A DNA stretch of 64,000 nt from Triangularia verruculosa (lineage: Eukaryota > Ascomycota > Sordariomycetes > Sordariales > Podosporaceae): contig MU863892.1 of assembly GCA_033296885.1 (NCBI GenBank), positions 124,001 to 188,000 on the forward strand. The letters are read 5' to 3'. The notes below the pieces were generated by a model that ran no database searches, was not told where the DNA came from, and was given only the letters and a program-made list of their open reading frames with translations. Below are positions 1 through 11,482 of this stretch, in pieces. The position numbers and the translations under genes were made by a program. Every line of letters starts with the position of its first letter. Within the stretch, counting starts at the first letter, position 1.

Positions 1-34
1 AAGCCCTTTCCGCCGAGCCCCGCCATCCTTGTAG

Positions 35-2414
35 ATGGCAGATGGTGACCGACATCCGATACACGCTTTCCCAAGCCCGCTTTCGTCCACATTTAGCTCC
101 AGCAGCTCGATTGCCAACGGAATACTGCTCAACTCTCTGTTGACACACTTAGTTGCCGCCCAACCGACTGTCCATTCCAAGACATCGGCGTCTCTAGGCC
201 AAAACCTGCGCGGCATGTATGGTCAGGGGCCCCAACAGGGGCACAACTCTCGCCTCAATGGCGCTCCAGGGCGGAATCAGCCCAACATTCAGGGTGTACA
301 GTATCAGCAATACAACTATGGTCAACAGCCACCAGGCCACCCGCATCAGCCTCATGCTCATCATCACCAAAACCTTCAGCAAGATCCCGGGGTCCATGGT
401 TTGGCGGCGGGAACGATGGGGCATTCTGGGTACTCCACCGGTGTTCTTCCGGCCTCTAGTCCATTTGCCGGTGCGGTCCATCCTGGTGGGCAGACTGCCA
501 CCACCAGAGGTGGTTCTGGTCAAGCCATCTCGGACAGTTGGGGCGAGCAACTCAAACTGTACAAGCAGGCACAGGAGGCGCATCAGACCATGGTTGATCA
601 GCATTTACCCCATTACTATGCTCGAGCCAAAGCTTCTGACAACAAGGGCGTGATGATGCCCGCTTCCGAAGGAGCGACCTCTGAAGACGATCAGGGAACT
701 GCTAGAAACCGACCCTCCTACAGCACAAACAAGCTTGTCAAACGGCAGGATTGGCACAACCTCGACATGAGTGGTCAAGGATTGCGTAAGCTTGCCAAGC
801 CATTATTCAGTTACGATTTCCTCGTAGAACTGTACATTGCGTCCAACAAGATAACCGTATTGCCTCCTGACATTGGCAAGCTGAGGTGTCTGAAGGTCTT
901 GGAAGCGTCTTTCAACAGCCTCACGGAACTGCCTCCTGAGATCGGCATGTGCACAAACCTTCAGCAACTTTTGTTGTTCAACAACGATATACGGAATCTT
1001 CCATACGAATTGGGCTTTCTCCACAAGCTGGAAATGTTGGGTCTTAACGGCAACCCGCTCCTGAACGGCCCGTTAAAGGATGAGATCATGAACAAGGACA
1101 CCAAGAGTCTAGTCAATAGTCTTCTCATTGACGCCCCAGGTCAGTTCCTAATCGAACGCTTGAAAACAGGATGGATGTATGCTAATCTACGCCCTCTGTG
1201 TAGTCCCCCCCGCCCCTGCTCCCCGTTTGCCCATCATAGTCCAAGACGATGTGGCATCTAGCCTTGAGCGTGTCAGTATCATGACTTGGAACATTCTCTG
1301 CGAGAGGTTTGCAACCAAGATCATGTACGGTTATACCCCGCCTGCAGCTCTGGAATGGCAGTACCGTCGGGATCTGATATTGGACGACATCTGTAACCGC
1401 AATCCGGACATCATATGTCTCCAGGAAATCAGTCGAATCGCATATGAGGATGAGTTTTCGGTTCACTTGGCGAAGCATGGATACAAAGGCGTACACTGGT
1501 CGAGACCCAAGATTAAAACGCTGCCTACCGTCTTGATACCGGGCGTCGACGGCTGCGCTACCTTTTGGAAGACCGACAAGTGGATCCTGCTTCAGAAGGA
1601 GATGCTTGATTATCCACAGCTGATCATGGCCAGACCAGACATGAAACAAAACCACGATGTCTACAATAGGGCGATGCCAAAGGACAACATAGGAACGATT
1701 TGCATGCTTGAGAGCAGGGAGACGGGTGCGCGCATGGTTGTGGCCAATACGCACTTGGCCTGGGAGCCTGAACTTTGCGATGTCAAAATCTTGCAGACGG
1801 CCTGTCTGTTGGAACACGTCACCAAATACGCCGACAAATGGACACGCGTGCCGCCAATGTCACTCGACAAAAAACAAGCGATTCAGGCGATCCTTGAGGA
1901 AGGCGAGGAAAGGCAGGAGCTTCCGGCACCAGGTCCTTCGCAGGAGTATCGCAACAACACCGATATCCCTTTGATCATTTGCGGTGACTACAACTCAACT
2001 GCTACCAGTGCCGTCTACGAATTCCTGGCCACTGGACGTCTTGCCAGCGATCACCCCGAGTGGCGTGGTAAAAAGTACGGCAACTTTACTCGAGACGGCC
2101 TTGAGCACACATTCAGTCTCCGTTCGGCATATGCTCATCTCAAAGGCGGACCCCAGGAGCTTACCTTCACCAACTATACACCGACCTTCCGGGAGGTCAT
2201 TGACTACATTTGGTATTCCACCAACACGCTAGAATTGGTCTCGGTGCTTGGTCCTCCCGACAAGCAGGCTCTTACCCGGATCCCTGGTTTCCCATATTAT
2301 CACTATCCGTCTGACCACATTCAAATCATGGCCGAGTACGTGATCCGGCCTCGCAAAGAGAAGAGAGCAGTTGTGGAGCCGGATTTTGGATCAACCAGTA
2401 GTAGGCGGACTTGA
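35..2414 (+). CDS. ccr4: CCR4-type poly(A) deadenylase (LRR plus EEP nuclease)
   Basis: Catalytic subunit of the CCR4-NOT complex, which shortens mRNA poly(A) tails in the cytoplasm. Exons are 35-1139 and 1204-2414; the 64-bp intron has donor GTCAGT, a GCTAATC branch and TAG, and restores frame across the LRR/nuclease boundary (771 aa). The N-terminal third is Q/H/G/P-rich. Leucine-rich repeats follow at about residues 245-345. The endonuclease/exonuclease/phosphatase domain runs from about 385 to the end and shows WNILCERF, LQEI (metal-binding Glu), VDGCATF, the NTHLAWEP stretch, CGDYNS and PSDHIQIM (catalytic Asp-His). A second intron at 45-152 (108 bp, donor GTGACC, TTGAC branch, TTAG) is possible; it is a multiple of three, so it would only drop 36 residues after MADG. 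The frame is closed just before position 35, so this ATG is the likely start. Domain identity is firm; the N-terminal splice pattern is not. Confidence 0.9.
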
Positions 2415-3450
2415 ATGACCTACTTCGCTCCTTGACTCGCCTCCCCTCCCTTTGTTACTCTCTGGGTCGGTTTGTTTTGAGTTTGGCGAACTGGTGGGCA
2501 TGGGCACACGGTGTTCAGGAATTGGATTCGCGCTCGATCTGATGTTGTATTGGTTCCTAGCGTTGTTGTTTGCTTGCGATGATCACACACCGGGCAGGCG
2601 GGCATATATATGGCGGGGAGGTCAGGGGGAGGTTTGGCGACTGGACCAAAAGAAGCATCCTGCATTTAGTGGACCGGCGCGCGGTGTCCTTTTTCTGGGA
2701 GGGCGGGAAGATAGACAAGGTGCGGGACGGTGATCGGTGGAAAGGGGACATCATGTAGGGAGACTCGTTTTCTTTTCGTCTCTTTCTGTTTTCTTTTTTC
2801 TATCTCATTTGCGAATAGGGGGTTTAGTGGTCATTGGCTCTGTTGATTTCATTTTTGGCTGTATGTTTCTGTTCACATGGAATTTTCGCTTTTGCCTGGC
2901 CTCTGCTCTCGTTCTCTCTGCTGCGAGTTGAACAAACATGGGCACAGAAGAAGAGGAACGTTCTTGGGGCCAGGGAGGTTTATAGCGTATGCATACTATA
3001 GCGGACATACAAGTCGGCATTGTGAGCGTCCAACGTTGACTGGAGTAAATGGTGTCATGTCACGATTGGGAACATTACCAGCAAAAAGAAAACGTGTCGA
3101 TTACTCAAAACTCGTCCAACGCAATTCCCTCGTCCTCCAGCTGTCCCACCATCTTATCACTCCACATGCACTTTCCCCCAGCTAAACACAAGGCATTGAA
3201 GTCCGAAACAGGGAGGTACAAAGTCGCGATGTTTCCCACTCCCACGGTCAGAATAGTATCCCAAACGCCCAATTTCTTTTCTTCTTTAGTATCGCCGGCA
3301 ACCAGCACGACCCTGACCCTCGTGGTAGTTCTCTCCACCTGTTTCCCCACCTCTTCATATCTACCGCCCCTACCACCACCGCCATGATGATGATGACGAT
3401 GATGACGACGGCGTGAGGAGGAGAAGGAGGAAGGCGAAAGACAAGACCTC
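2415..3450. other. Intergenic, convergent 3' ends
   Basis: About 1.0 kb between the 3' ends of ccr4 and the minus-strand gene at 3451-3897. I see no gene. A short GAT/GAC-rich repeat lies at 3384-3410, near the stop of the next gene. Confidence 0.6.
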
Positions 3451-3897
3451 TTAAGCAGCGGCCAGAGCGGCAGCCATCTTCTTGCGGTAGATCTTGGCGA
3501 TGGTGTCGGGGTTGGGACCGAAGGAGCCGGCGGCGAGGACATCGCGCTTCTGGACCTTGATCATGTGGGTTTGGGGAGCGAGGGCGTGGACGGCCGAGGA
3601 GATTTGGGCGTACTCGTCGTCGGTGAAGCCGCCTCCGAAGAAGATGGCTTGGGGCACCTTGCGGGTTGAGGCGTCGGGGTCCGAGTCCGAGGTGGTGAGC
3701 TGTGCGTTGGTTCCCAGGCCGGAGGAGGGGGCGGTTTGGAGGTTGCCGGAGCAGAGGGCGGGGAGCTCGAGGAGGGCCGAGTCGAGGGTGAGGGAGCAGT
3801 GGACCACTTCGATGTCGGGGAGGAGCTTCTCGCGGACTTGCTCGGCCACTTTGGGGTCCTTGCCGAAGGTGGCGACGGGGATGGGGGAGGTGGACAT
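3451..3897 (-). CDS. Small conserved hypothetical protein, 148 aa
   Basis: Single-exon gene of 148 aa. I do not recognise a named domain. The protein is soluble-looking, with no signal peptide or membrane segment. It opens with a Rossmann-like beta-strand/turn segment (PIPVATFGKDP) and has a glycine-rich core (FFGGGFTDDEY at about 93-103). It ends in an alanine-rich tail. Strong third-position GC bias, shared with neighbouring real genes, and an uninterrupted frame support coding. Small fungal proteins of this length and layout occur in related genomes as far as I recall, but I cannot give a function. It is transcribed towards the 3' end of ccr4 and lies upstream of the end of the col-26-like gene. 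Confidence 0.7.
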   Translation of the reverse strand: MSTSPIPVATFGKDPKVAEQVREKLLPDIEVVHCSLTLDSALLELPALCSGNLQTAPSSGLGTNAQLTTSDSDPDASTRKVPQAIFFGGGFTDDEYAQISSAVHALAPQTHMIKVQKRDVLAAGSFGPNPDTIAKIYRKKMAAALAAA

Positions 3898-5437
3898 TTT
3901 TGTAGGTTGGGTTTTGGGAAAAGGGGGGGTGGTATAAGATGTGGATGGGGGAGAAATGTAAGGGCGGTTTTGATGAATGAATGCTACCCCTTTTCTGGAC
4001 GATGGAGGAAGGGCAGGGCTAGATGATGGAATTTTCGATCAGTAGTTTGACTGCGGATATAGAAAAAAACGGAAATGACTCGAGGATTCCTGCCTGGGTA
4101 GGTATTTATACAGATGTTGTACTTGCTTCTTCTCCTGCTACTCCTCCCTTGCGAGACGTCTTTCGAACCGGTGACGGGCACCGTTCGACAAACCGTTGAA
4201 ACCTTTGCCGACGCTTGTGCCTGATTCTATTATTGGAACCCCATTCGTCAAAACGGTTGCGTAAGTGCAAGCGCCGGCTCGGTCAAAGTGTCTACTTGAA
4301 TCGTGTGTTTTTTTCCTTTTTGGTTTTCCGGACCCCATGGTGAGAAACCTCCCCCTTCTCTGTACTCGGACGTTTGGGTGGATGCCCGAGTTGGGGAAGA
4401 CCGGTTGCCCTTTTGCTGTGCCCCTGTTCTCGATGCTCCCACTACTGGCTACACGGCAGCTAGAAGCTGGTCCTGTCACACATAATATATCTCGGTCGGT
4501 GGGCTGATGTTGAAAGGAAAACACAAAGACCGCACGAATGAAAGGACGACCTGCCGTGGACTTGCTAGACCGGCCTGTGTTGGATGACCTGTATCTCAAT
4601 TCCGGCGTCAATGCGTACACACTGCATCTCGCTGCTGTACACCATATCAGAGATGCCTTGAACGGCTGGGTGGGTAAGGTTTTGTCGGTGCTGGCGACTT
4701 GTAACTTTAACCGCAATCTACGCACCCGCCCTGTCGGGATTCCTATGCGGTTGGAAACGAAACACTGCCACAGCTTGTCCGTGAACAAGCCCACGCAATA
4801 TCGGTACCTTGCATAAGCTCTCCCTCCGTTGGTTTCACCACACACGACACACAGGCAGCAGATGGGAATGTGCGGTAAGATATGAGACTCTATTGTTACA
4901 ATCAGGCTGGCCGAGTAGTGAGCCAGTTCTGCAGAAAAGCTTCAATACCCAAAAACACTATATATCGCCCGCGTTCCCTTTCGGTGTCTTCCCTTGGCAA
5001 ACCCCCTTAACACCCTTATATATCGACAAGATCAGACGACCCCCTGCATGCTATTATCCCTTGCGCAGTGCTAAATAGACCGGCGCGAATCCTTCAAATC
5101 ACCACTCGTCCCCCATGCGATACGCTACTTACTGCCTACAGAGAAAAAAAAATGACAAAAGAGATGTGAGCTGTGACGGATTATATATTTTTTTCAATCT
5201 GTTCCCATTTTCCAACTGCGCCAAAAATCATCATTCATGTGCGCCCAGGAATACATATCCAAATTCGACGGCGAGGCTAGTATATACGCCGACCAATAGA
5301 CTCCGGTGACAAGATGCCAGATAATGAAAATGCTTGTGGATAGACCTTTGATGACCAAGACAAAGGAAAAGGAGTGGTTGAAGATGAACAGGAAAAGAGA
5401 AAGCATCCCTCATGCTGCGTCCCCCGATCCAGCGTTA
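3898..5437. other. Intergenic 1.5 kb
   Basis: Upstream flank of the small gene at 3451-3897 and downstream flank of the col-26-like gene. It holds several overlapping open frames without conserved features or codon bias. I see no gene. Confidence 0.6.
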
Positions 5438-7604
5438 CTACCTCAGTGGCGTGTTGAAGTCCAGCTCATTTCCCATGGAGCCCATTCCCATTGGACCCAG
5501 TGGACTCATTGGAGTCATGTCGGAGTTGGTCCGTTGTAGTGCTTGAAAGTCGCCCACTGTTCGAATCGGTGTCGGCCCCAGGGCAAAGCTGCTGGTCCGC
5601 TGTGCTTGTTGTGGCCTTGACATCATGCTACTGCCAAGACTGGAGCCTATTGTCCCACCTATTCCTTGAGGGAGATGCATTTGAGAAGCGAGGCCTATAT
5701 TGGGACTTGGGTTCATATTGTGATTGTTCATTCCTTGCATTTGTGAACCCATATTTGGGAAGGGTGACATTGGTGTGTGCTGTGGCTGATGACTGTTCAT
5801 CCCAACAGTGACACCCAGCGAGGTTGGTGGCGCATGGCTCATCGGGCTCATAACCATTTCTGGCATAGAGGTGAATTCGGAGGGTAAGCCATGGGGCATG
5901 TCCATCCCACCGGGTGACATAATCGGCGGCGAGCTGACAAACGGAGAGTTCATGTCGTTGCTGCTGGGGGGGTGATGTTGTTGGGGCTGTTGGAATCAGA
6001 AGAACTGTGGTCTTCAATCCGGGGGATAGAAAACTTGTTGTCGTAGGGCTCGTGTGAGAATACAGACGGCTGTGCCATGCCAGCGTTTCCAAAGCCGTCA
6101 AAGATGTCGATGTTGCAGGCTGCGCTCTCTGGGGCATTTTGCAGCATGGGGCTTGCCATCTTCGGGAGGGCAGCGTGAACCTTGCTGAGAAGCAGGGGCA
6201 GGAAATGATGGTTTCCATTGCGCAGGGTGGTGATGATGTTCAAAATCTTCCGAAGCTGGTCGTGTGGTCCAGGGGTAAAAGGGGACCTTGGCGCAGGCTG
6301 CATAGAGAGCGCTTCTGAGAGATCATACGTAATGCTGAGAAGCTTCTCAAGGAAGCCAAAGCCTTGAAGACCAAGGTTTCCTGGAAAGTGCGCAACCATT
6401 GGCAAGAAGGAGTAGGAAAGTTCTGCTTCATGGCCGTTGCCGTTCGCAAGACCCAACTTCCAAGCCATGTCCTTGAGCCAATGCAAGTTGATAGACATTT
6501 CGTTCAGCTGGGCCTGGGTGTCGTTCAGGTACGGAGGAAGGACTTCCTGCAGCTGCTTCTCGAGGCTCGTGAGATACGAATCAGAGCATTCACGCTTGGT
6601 CTTCATCCACATGGAAAGCAAGCCGTGGTCGAACGAGTGGAAAAGCTGGATCTGGCGGAGGAAGCTGGGGATGTGGTGAGAGTGAGGGTTGGAAGGGTCG
6701 GCATGTGCCGGCAGGTTGATAGTGGCCTCCAAAGTCATGGGACGACGATGCTGCAAGGCATAGGCACTAAAGCAATGTCAGCATCCACAATTAACGTGAG
6801 ACGAGGGCAGGGAACTGCCAAAACGCACCGTTCAGTGACAAAAAGCAGCCAGTACAGACGTCTGCACCTGGCTGCGTCATTGCTGTCGTACTGCATGTAC
6901 TGGGTTTCCTCGTTCATCCTCGACAGATGCGCCAATGTGGTGGCCTCCCGCAGGTAGAACCAAGCCTTGTCGTGCATCTCCAGCCCATGGTGAACCGCGA
7001 ACAGGAAAAAGTCAGTGCAGAGCGTGTTGATGGTGCGCGAAGCCGCATGATCTTCGCTTTTCCGGACCCTGATCGTCTCCTCCATCAGTAGCGTGCAGGT
7101 CAAGATGTTGCCACCGCCGAACATCATATCGGGATTGAAAGGGTCGCCCATGGACGACATGCCCATATTTGGCATCACCATTCCAGGCTGGAGCGAAACG
7201 AAGGCGCACAACGACGTCAAGAGGCAGTAGCTATCGATATTCTGCTCCATGTACATGATATCCTGTTCGAGACGCTGGCGGTCGAGGATCGGCATGGTGG
7301 GGTACAAGTGGGCGAAAAAGAATTCGACACACGCATTAATCATCTCCTTGGTCAACAGGCGCGGCGTAGGGGCAAGGCTCGGGCTGTTGGAAGGCTGCTT
7401 CGCAGAGAGGCTCGTCTGGCGCTGATTCTCCTTCAACTCGTTGATGACCTTCGCTCGGGACCCCTTGGGCCCCTTTTTCTGAGGGATGGCATTGTAGGTA
7501 CAAGCCAGCTGAGAGGCCGAACAGTGGCGACATGGGTTGATTCCATCACATTTGACCTTTCTTCGATGACAAGCATCACACGCCCTCTTCACGGCTGTCG
7601 ACAT
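5438..7604 (-). CDS. col-26: COL-26/BglR-type Zn2Cys6 transcription factor, frame broken once
   Basis: Nuclear regulator. In N. crassa and Trichoderma, members of this family (COL-26, BglR) act in glucose sensing and starch or cellobiose use. Exon 1 is 6829-7604 and starts MSTAVKRACDACHRRK; the Zn2Cys6 cluster is C9-x2-C12-x6-C19-x5-C25-x2-C28-x6-C35, followed by a basic QKKGPKGSRAK linker. The intron at 6767-6828 has donor GTGCGT, branch GCTGAC and acceptor TTTAG, and rejoins at TERAYALQHRRP, a conserved stretch of the fungal-specific middle domain. The second coding stretch runs from 6766 to the homopolymer at 5966-5972 (seven C on the minus strand), where the frame breaks. Read on, it stops at 5950. 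The conserved C-terminal segment beginning MNSPFVSSPPIMSPGG continues in a neighbouring frame to 5438 and is rich in Met, Pro and Ser. One extra C would join the two. It is either an assembly error or a real truncation of about 170 residues. Confidence 0.85.
5966..5972 (-). other. Homopolymer frame break in the col-26-like gene
   Basis: Seven consecutive G on the plus strand (C on the coding strand). In the given sequence the upstream frame runs through this tract and stops 16 bp later, while the family-like C-terminal segment lies in the other frame. No GT-AG pair nearby rejoins the frames, so an intron does not explain it. A one-base indel, natural or technical, does. Confidence 0.75.
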
Positions 7605-7939
7605 GGCGTCCTCCTACTCCGACTACGCGGTCGCACCCTGGGAACGCTCGAAAAAGCCACTACGCGACGGCGCAAGCCGGTGACAGAAAAGCTAGCATCC
7701 ACTGGCTTTGCGCGGTCGAGATCCAGAGTGTCGGGACGAACTGGGGCGGTGGTTGCGCAATCGTGGGGTCTCCAGAAACTCAATTCAGATGGTCTGGGGG
7801 AATCGGCCCGTCCAAGCTGGTCGAAGTCAAACTCGCGGGGCGCGTTGCTAACTAGCTGATCAGATAGCAGGCGGTCTAGAAGACGATTCAACACTCGTAA
7901 CCACAAAGATGCCAAAAATGCCGTCGCGATGGAAAACAC
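7589..7939 (-). promoter_or_regulatory. Possible overlapping upstream ORF in the col-26 leader
   Basis: A 116-codon open frame on the coding strand starts 335 nt upstream of the col-26 ATG. It ends 16 nt inside its CDS, in another frame. If the transcript begins upstream of 7939, ribosomes translating this frame would pass the main start. The leader extent is unknown and the peptide has no recognisable features, so this is only a candidate translational control element. Confidence 0.25.
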
Positions 7940-10900
7940 GGATTGGAGGGGGTCGCTATGATATACTGAAAGATATTTTCGAGGATGGACGAGTGGTGAA
8001 TTGAGGTGAGAAGTGGGACGGGGAAGAGGGTTGCAGAAGGGGACGAAGGAAACGGGAAATGGGGAGATGAATGGGCTTGGGGCACAGGTGGATGGGACGG
8101 AACAGCTGGGGGGTTCGTTCAGGTTGTGGAAAAGAAACGGAGTCCAGTGGGCTAATTGCGGTGGGTCCTGGATTTCTTAGCCTGGCCAGTGCGTTCCGGC
8201 TGACGAGAATGCAACGGCGCCTGCTGGGCACGCAAGCAGGAACAGAAACATCCAAGTTGCCTGGAACCCAGCAGCCCAGCAGCACGATTTTATTTCTCTA
8301 TTCCTAATTCATCGGCAATTACTAGTTGTCGAGGTACTCGTCTATCCTCCACGTTTACAGAGTACGGAGGACAGGTGTCACAGGTGAGGGGGAGCACACG
8401 ATGTGTGTTGTTCCGTTTTCGACGGGAGCGCATGAGAAGCCAATCTTGACGCCTCCTGTATTTTCGTCGGTGTCGCAAGAGCAGGGACCACCAGGCAGTG
8501 CCTCGACAGTTATAGCCAGTGGTTATCCGAAGGCTCATGTTCTTATGACATTCATATGGATACCGGGCGCTGGATGGCGGTGAGGCCGACGCACCAAGTC
8601 CGCATGGCAAACCAATGTCCGCTCCCAGACTGAGGTGTCCTTTTCTGTGCGCAACAGCAAAGGTCTCACGATGCAGGGCGCCCTCACACGAGTTCCAGGA
8701 ACCAAATTAAGCTCCGATTTTGTCTCAGTCTGCCAGATAACGTTCACTGTGGCACGACACACATGTCTACCCAGTGTTTAGTGTATGATTCAGGACCTGA
8801 TGGTATCGTCCCTGGCGTGGCTCGTCGGCTTCAATATGGTAGTGATCGGCCGTTCCTGAGGGCCCCTGGCGTTCGGTATTGCTTCTTTTCCGGTGAGGTC
8901 TGCTTCGAGATCGCAAAAGGCCTCGATCGAGCTGAATTCCAGCTGAACTAGGTAATAGTGTTTGGTGTCTCAGTCAGTCAAAGCTTGTTACGAGCCGTGT
9001 CTTGCTACAACGAGTCTCATCACTTCAGACAATAACAGGATACCAGCCGGCTTGGGCAAAAAACAGAACCAAAAGGTCAGCCAATCGGAGGCGCGCATTA
9101 CATGATGAATTATGCGAGATGGTCGCATCGGGAAGGTCAGTCAGTCCCTGCCCGCCGTTTCCACTCCTTCCATCAGCCGGTGCCTACGGAGTAAAGCTGG
9201 CTTTCGTTTCAACTTCAACCAAAAAGATCCACCACCGCCCAATTACATGATGATAAATTTATCAGATAAGTCGAGCGATTCCTCTTCTTTGTTAGCTTTG
9301 CGGCCGAGTCCCAAAGGGGGACACATCTCGACACAAGACGTCATGCAGGTGCGGCACGGCATTCCCCGTTCCTGAAGTGTTCTCACGTCTTTCTCTTCCT
9401 CCTTCCTTGCCTGTCGCCCACTTGGAAACCTATCACCCCCTGAGAGACAAAAAGCCATATCACAGACGGTGTTCTGACGAGCATTGGTCTTCTAGGTATG
9501 CACATCATTGCAGGTTAGTGCCTGAATGATCCACAGGGACTGCTACCTCGCATCGCGAACAACCACCAGATGGTCGCGACAGACGAAAACGATCCCCCTC
9601 CGAAAAATGCTCAAAAGTTTCAGCAAAACGGAGCCGGTTATTGCAGGCGTTCGAATTTTCGAAGGATCAGAAACGTCGCATTGGAATAGCGGGAAAAGCT
9701 GGGGAGCTGGGGTTAACAGGGGTGGTGGCTTGGGAATGCGGAGAGGCCCAGGAGCCACCAATCGACGCCTTTGGTCTCAGGGCCCTTACCCCTCCACAGT
9801 CGGTCCGAAAAGGCTGCGCTCTGCTTGAAGCTGTTGTCGACAACCCAGATCCCGAAAGCCTCATTGCTTGGCACCCGCTCTCAGTCGCGATGACCAACCC
9901 GAGTGGCGCTCGCTACCGGCCTTTACCCAACCATGACGATGCGTGCCATTTGCGTTGCTCTCCCGAGCCCAATCTGTCCAAGAACCACACCCGTTCATTC
10001 GTCATTCCCCGCAAGGCTACCAATTCTGAGCCTCAGCCTTATCCACTAATACAACAACACGCCTCCAGCCTTGCCTCGAGATGGACATGGATCCTGATTC
10101 ACATGTCAGGGCACCAAATCCGTGAACAAGACCGCTTTGCGAAACATCTGCAGTTACCACGCCCATTGTCGCACTTGTCGAATATCTCTATGCGCTAAGG
10201 AATTGCCAACACCCTGCTTTCCTTCCCGCAGTACGCTATTCGACATCTCAACGGTTCGAGCCTCTTTTCCCCAGACAAAACCCCAGGTTTCGGGAACAAG
10301 ATTGTGGGGTAACCGACAAACTCACCACATCATGCCATCCTGCCCCAGGCCCTTTTGGCCTAAAATCTTGAAGTTGTTCCTCAGAAGGGCCGAAGGGCAT
10401 GATGCCAGAGCTCTTGCTGTTGTTTCCCCACGCCAACGGTCGACTACAATGGGCGGTGCCTGCATATCTTGTCGAGTTGCCCCGGACAGGTTGGGGTTCG
10501 GACCGATGTTAGTGGTGCGGGGAGGAGGGGGAGCTTGCAGCTTGACAGCGTGTATGCAACTTCTCCATGTTTTTCTAACCCCCTCCCCAATATCTCTCCA
10601 CAAAAAACCCTTGTGTGCAACAGTTGGCCCTCCAGTTGGCGGTATCAGGGTAAAAAAAGCAACAAAGGTTGCATGTCACCGGGCTCGGATCTCGGTGCAA
10701 AGTGATGGAAGGGAAGAGGTGCTCTGGCCTCAACCGCATCACAGGCCTCGAACCTCGAACTCCCTTGTTGACGCCGAACGCGGGTTCCTGCCGTGAAGCA
10801 GGGTCGTTCTATATGGTGGTACCCGGACCATGACCGGCAAACTGAACAAAACAAAAGAACCCACTTCTTCCCCCTTTACGACCCAACCTCCGCGCGCTTG

Positions 10901-11482
10901 TACCACTACGCGCATGGTCGAGTCGGTCCTTTAGACGCTCGTCTTCGGGCACGATGACGCTTTAATGCTTCGGGGGCGGGTGTCTTCGTCAGGGAGATCT
11001 ACACCTTGCCTACACCGCACATGCTGCTCTCGATTTAGGTTCGAGGGTTGCACGTGTCGTGCTGGCAACCACACACTACATATCCGAAACAGAAGACATT
11101 GTCAAGACATGCTGGGGTCGCTTAAGCAAGATATCGTCGTGGACAGACTGACAGCAACTTGTTGAGGCGAGATGTCAGACAACCACCTTTCCATCATCTC
11201 GGCACCAGGAGCGCTGCGGTATGACCTCTCTTCAAGTCGGTATGTATTATCATGTGCATATATGCAGGCGCCACACTGGTCCCAGATGTCTTGACGACAT
11301 CCCCAGGCTGCAAATGAGGAGCAGGGCAACCCAACCTAATGTGAAAAACGCTGGCTATAAAGCGCTCAGCAAACAACCCAAGTCTATACCCAGCCATTAA
11401 GCAAGTTATGTCCATATACCAAGAACAAAAGACGCCGAGCAACGCCGAAACCAAGCAACCCTCTCCGCCACATCATCGTCTC
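7605..11482. other. Long gene-free region upstream of col-26
   Basis: About 3.9 kb between the col-26 start and the 3' end of the RNase T2 gene. Open frames of up to 224 codons occur near 9.6-10.8 kb but look like noise: no conserved motifs, no splice-supported extension, and mixed composition. It probably holds the promoter and 5' leader of col-26. Confidence 0.55.

Noticed and set aside
4138..4845. 235-codon open frame on the minus strand
   Set aside because: No conserved motif, composition unlike neighbouring real genes, many competing frames in the same stretch.
5941..6060. An intron as the cause of the col-26 frame change
   Set aside because: No suitable GT donor and branch point occur before the homopolymer, and both sides are continuous up to it.
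9641..10796. Two overlapping plus-strand frames of 185 and 224 codons
   Set aside because: No domain or low-error codon bias; they overlap each other and antisense frames, as expected in GC-balanced spacer.
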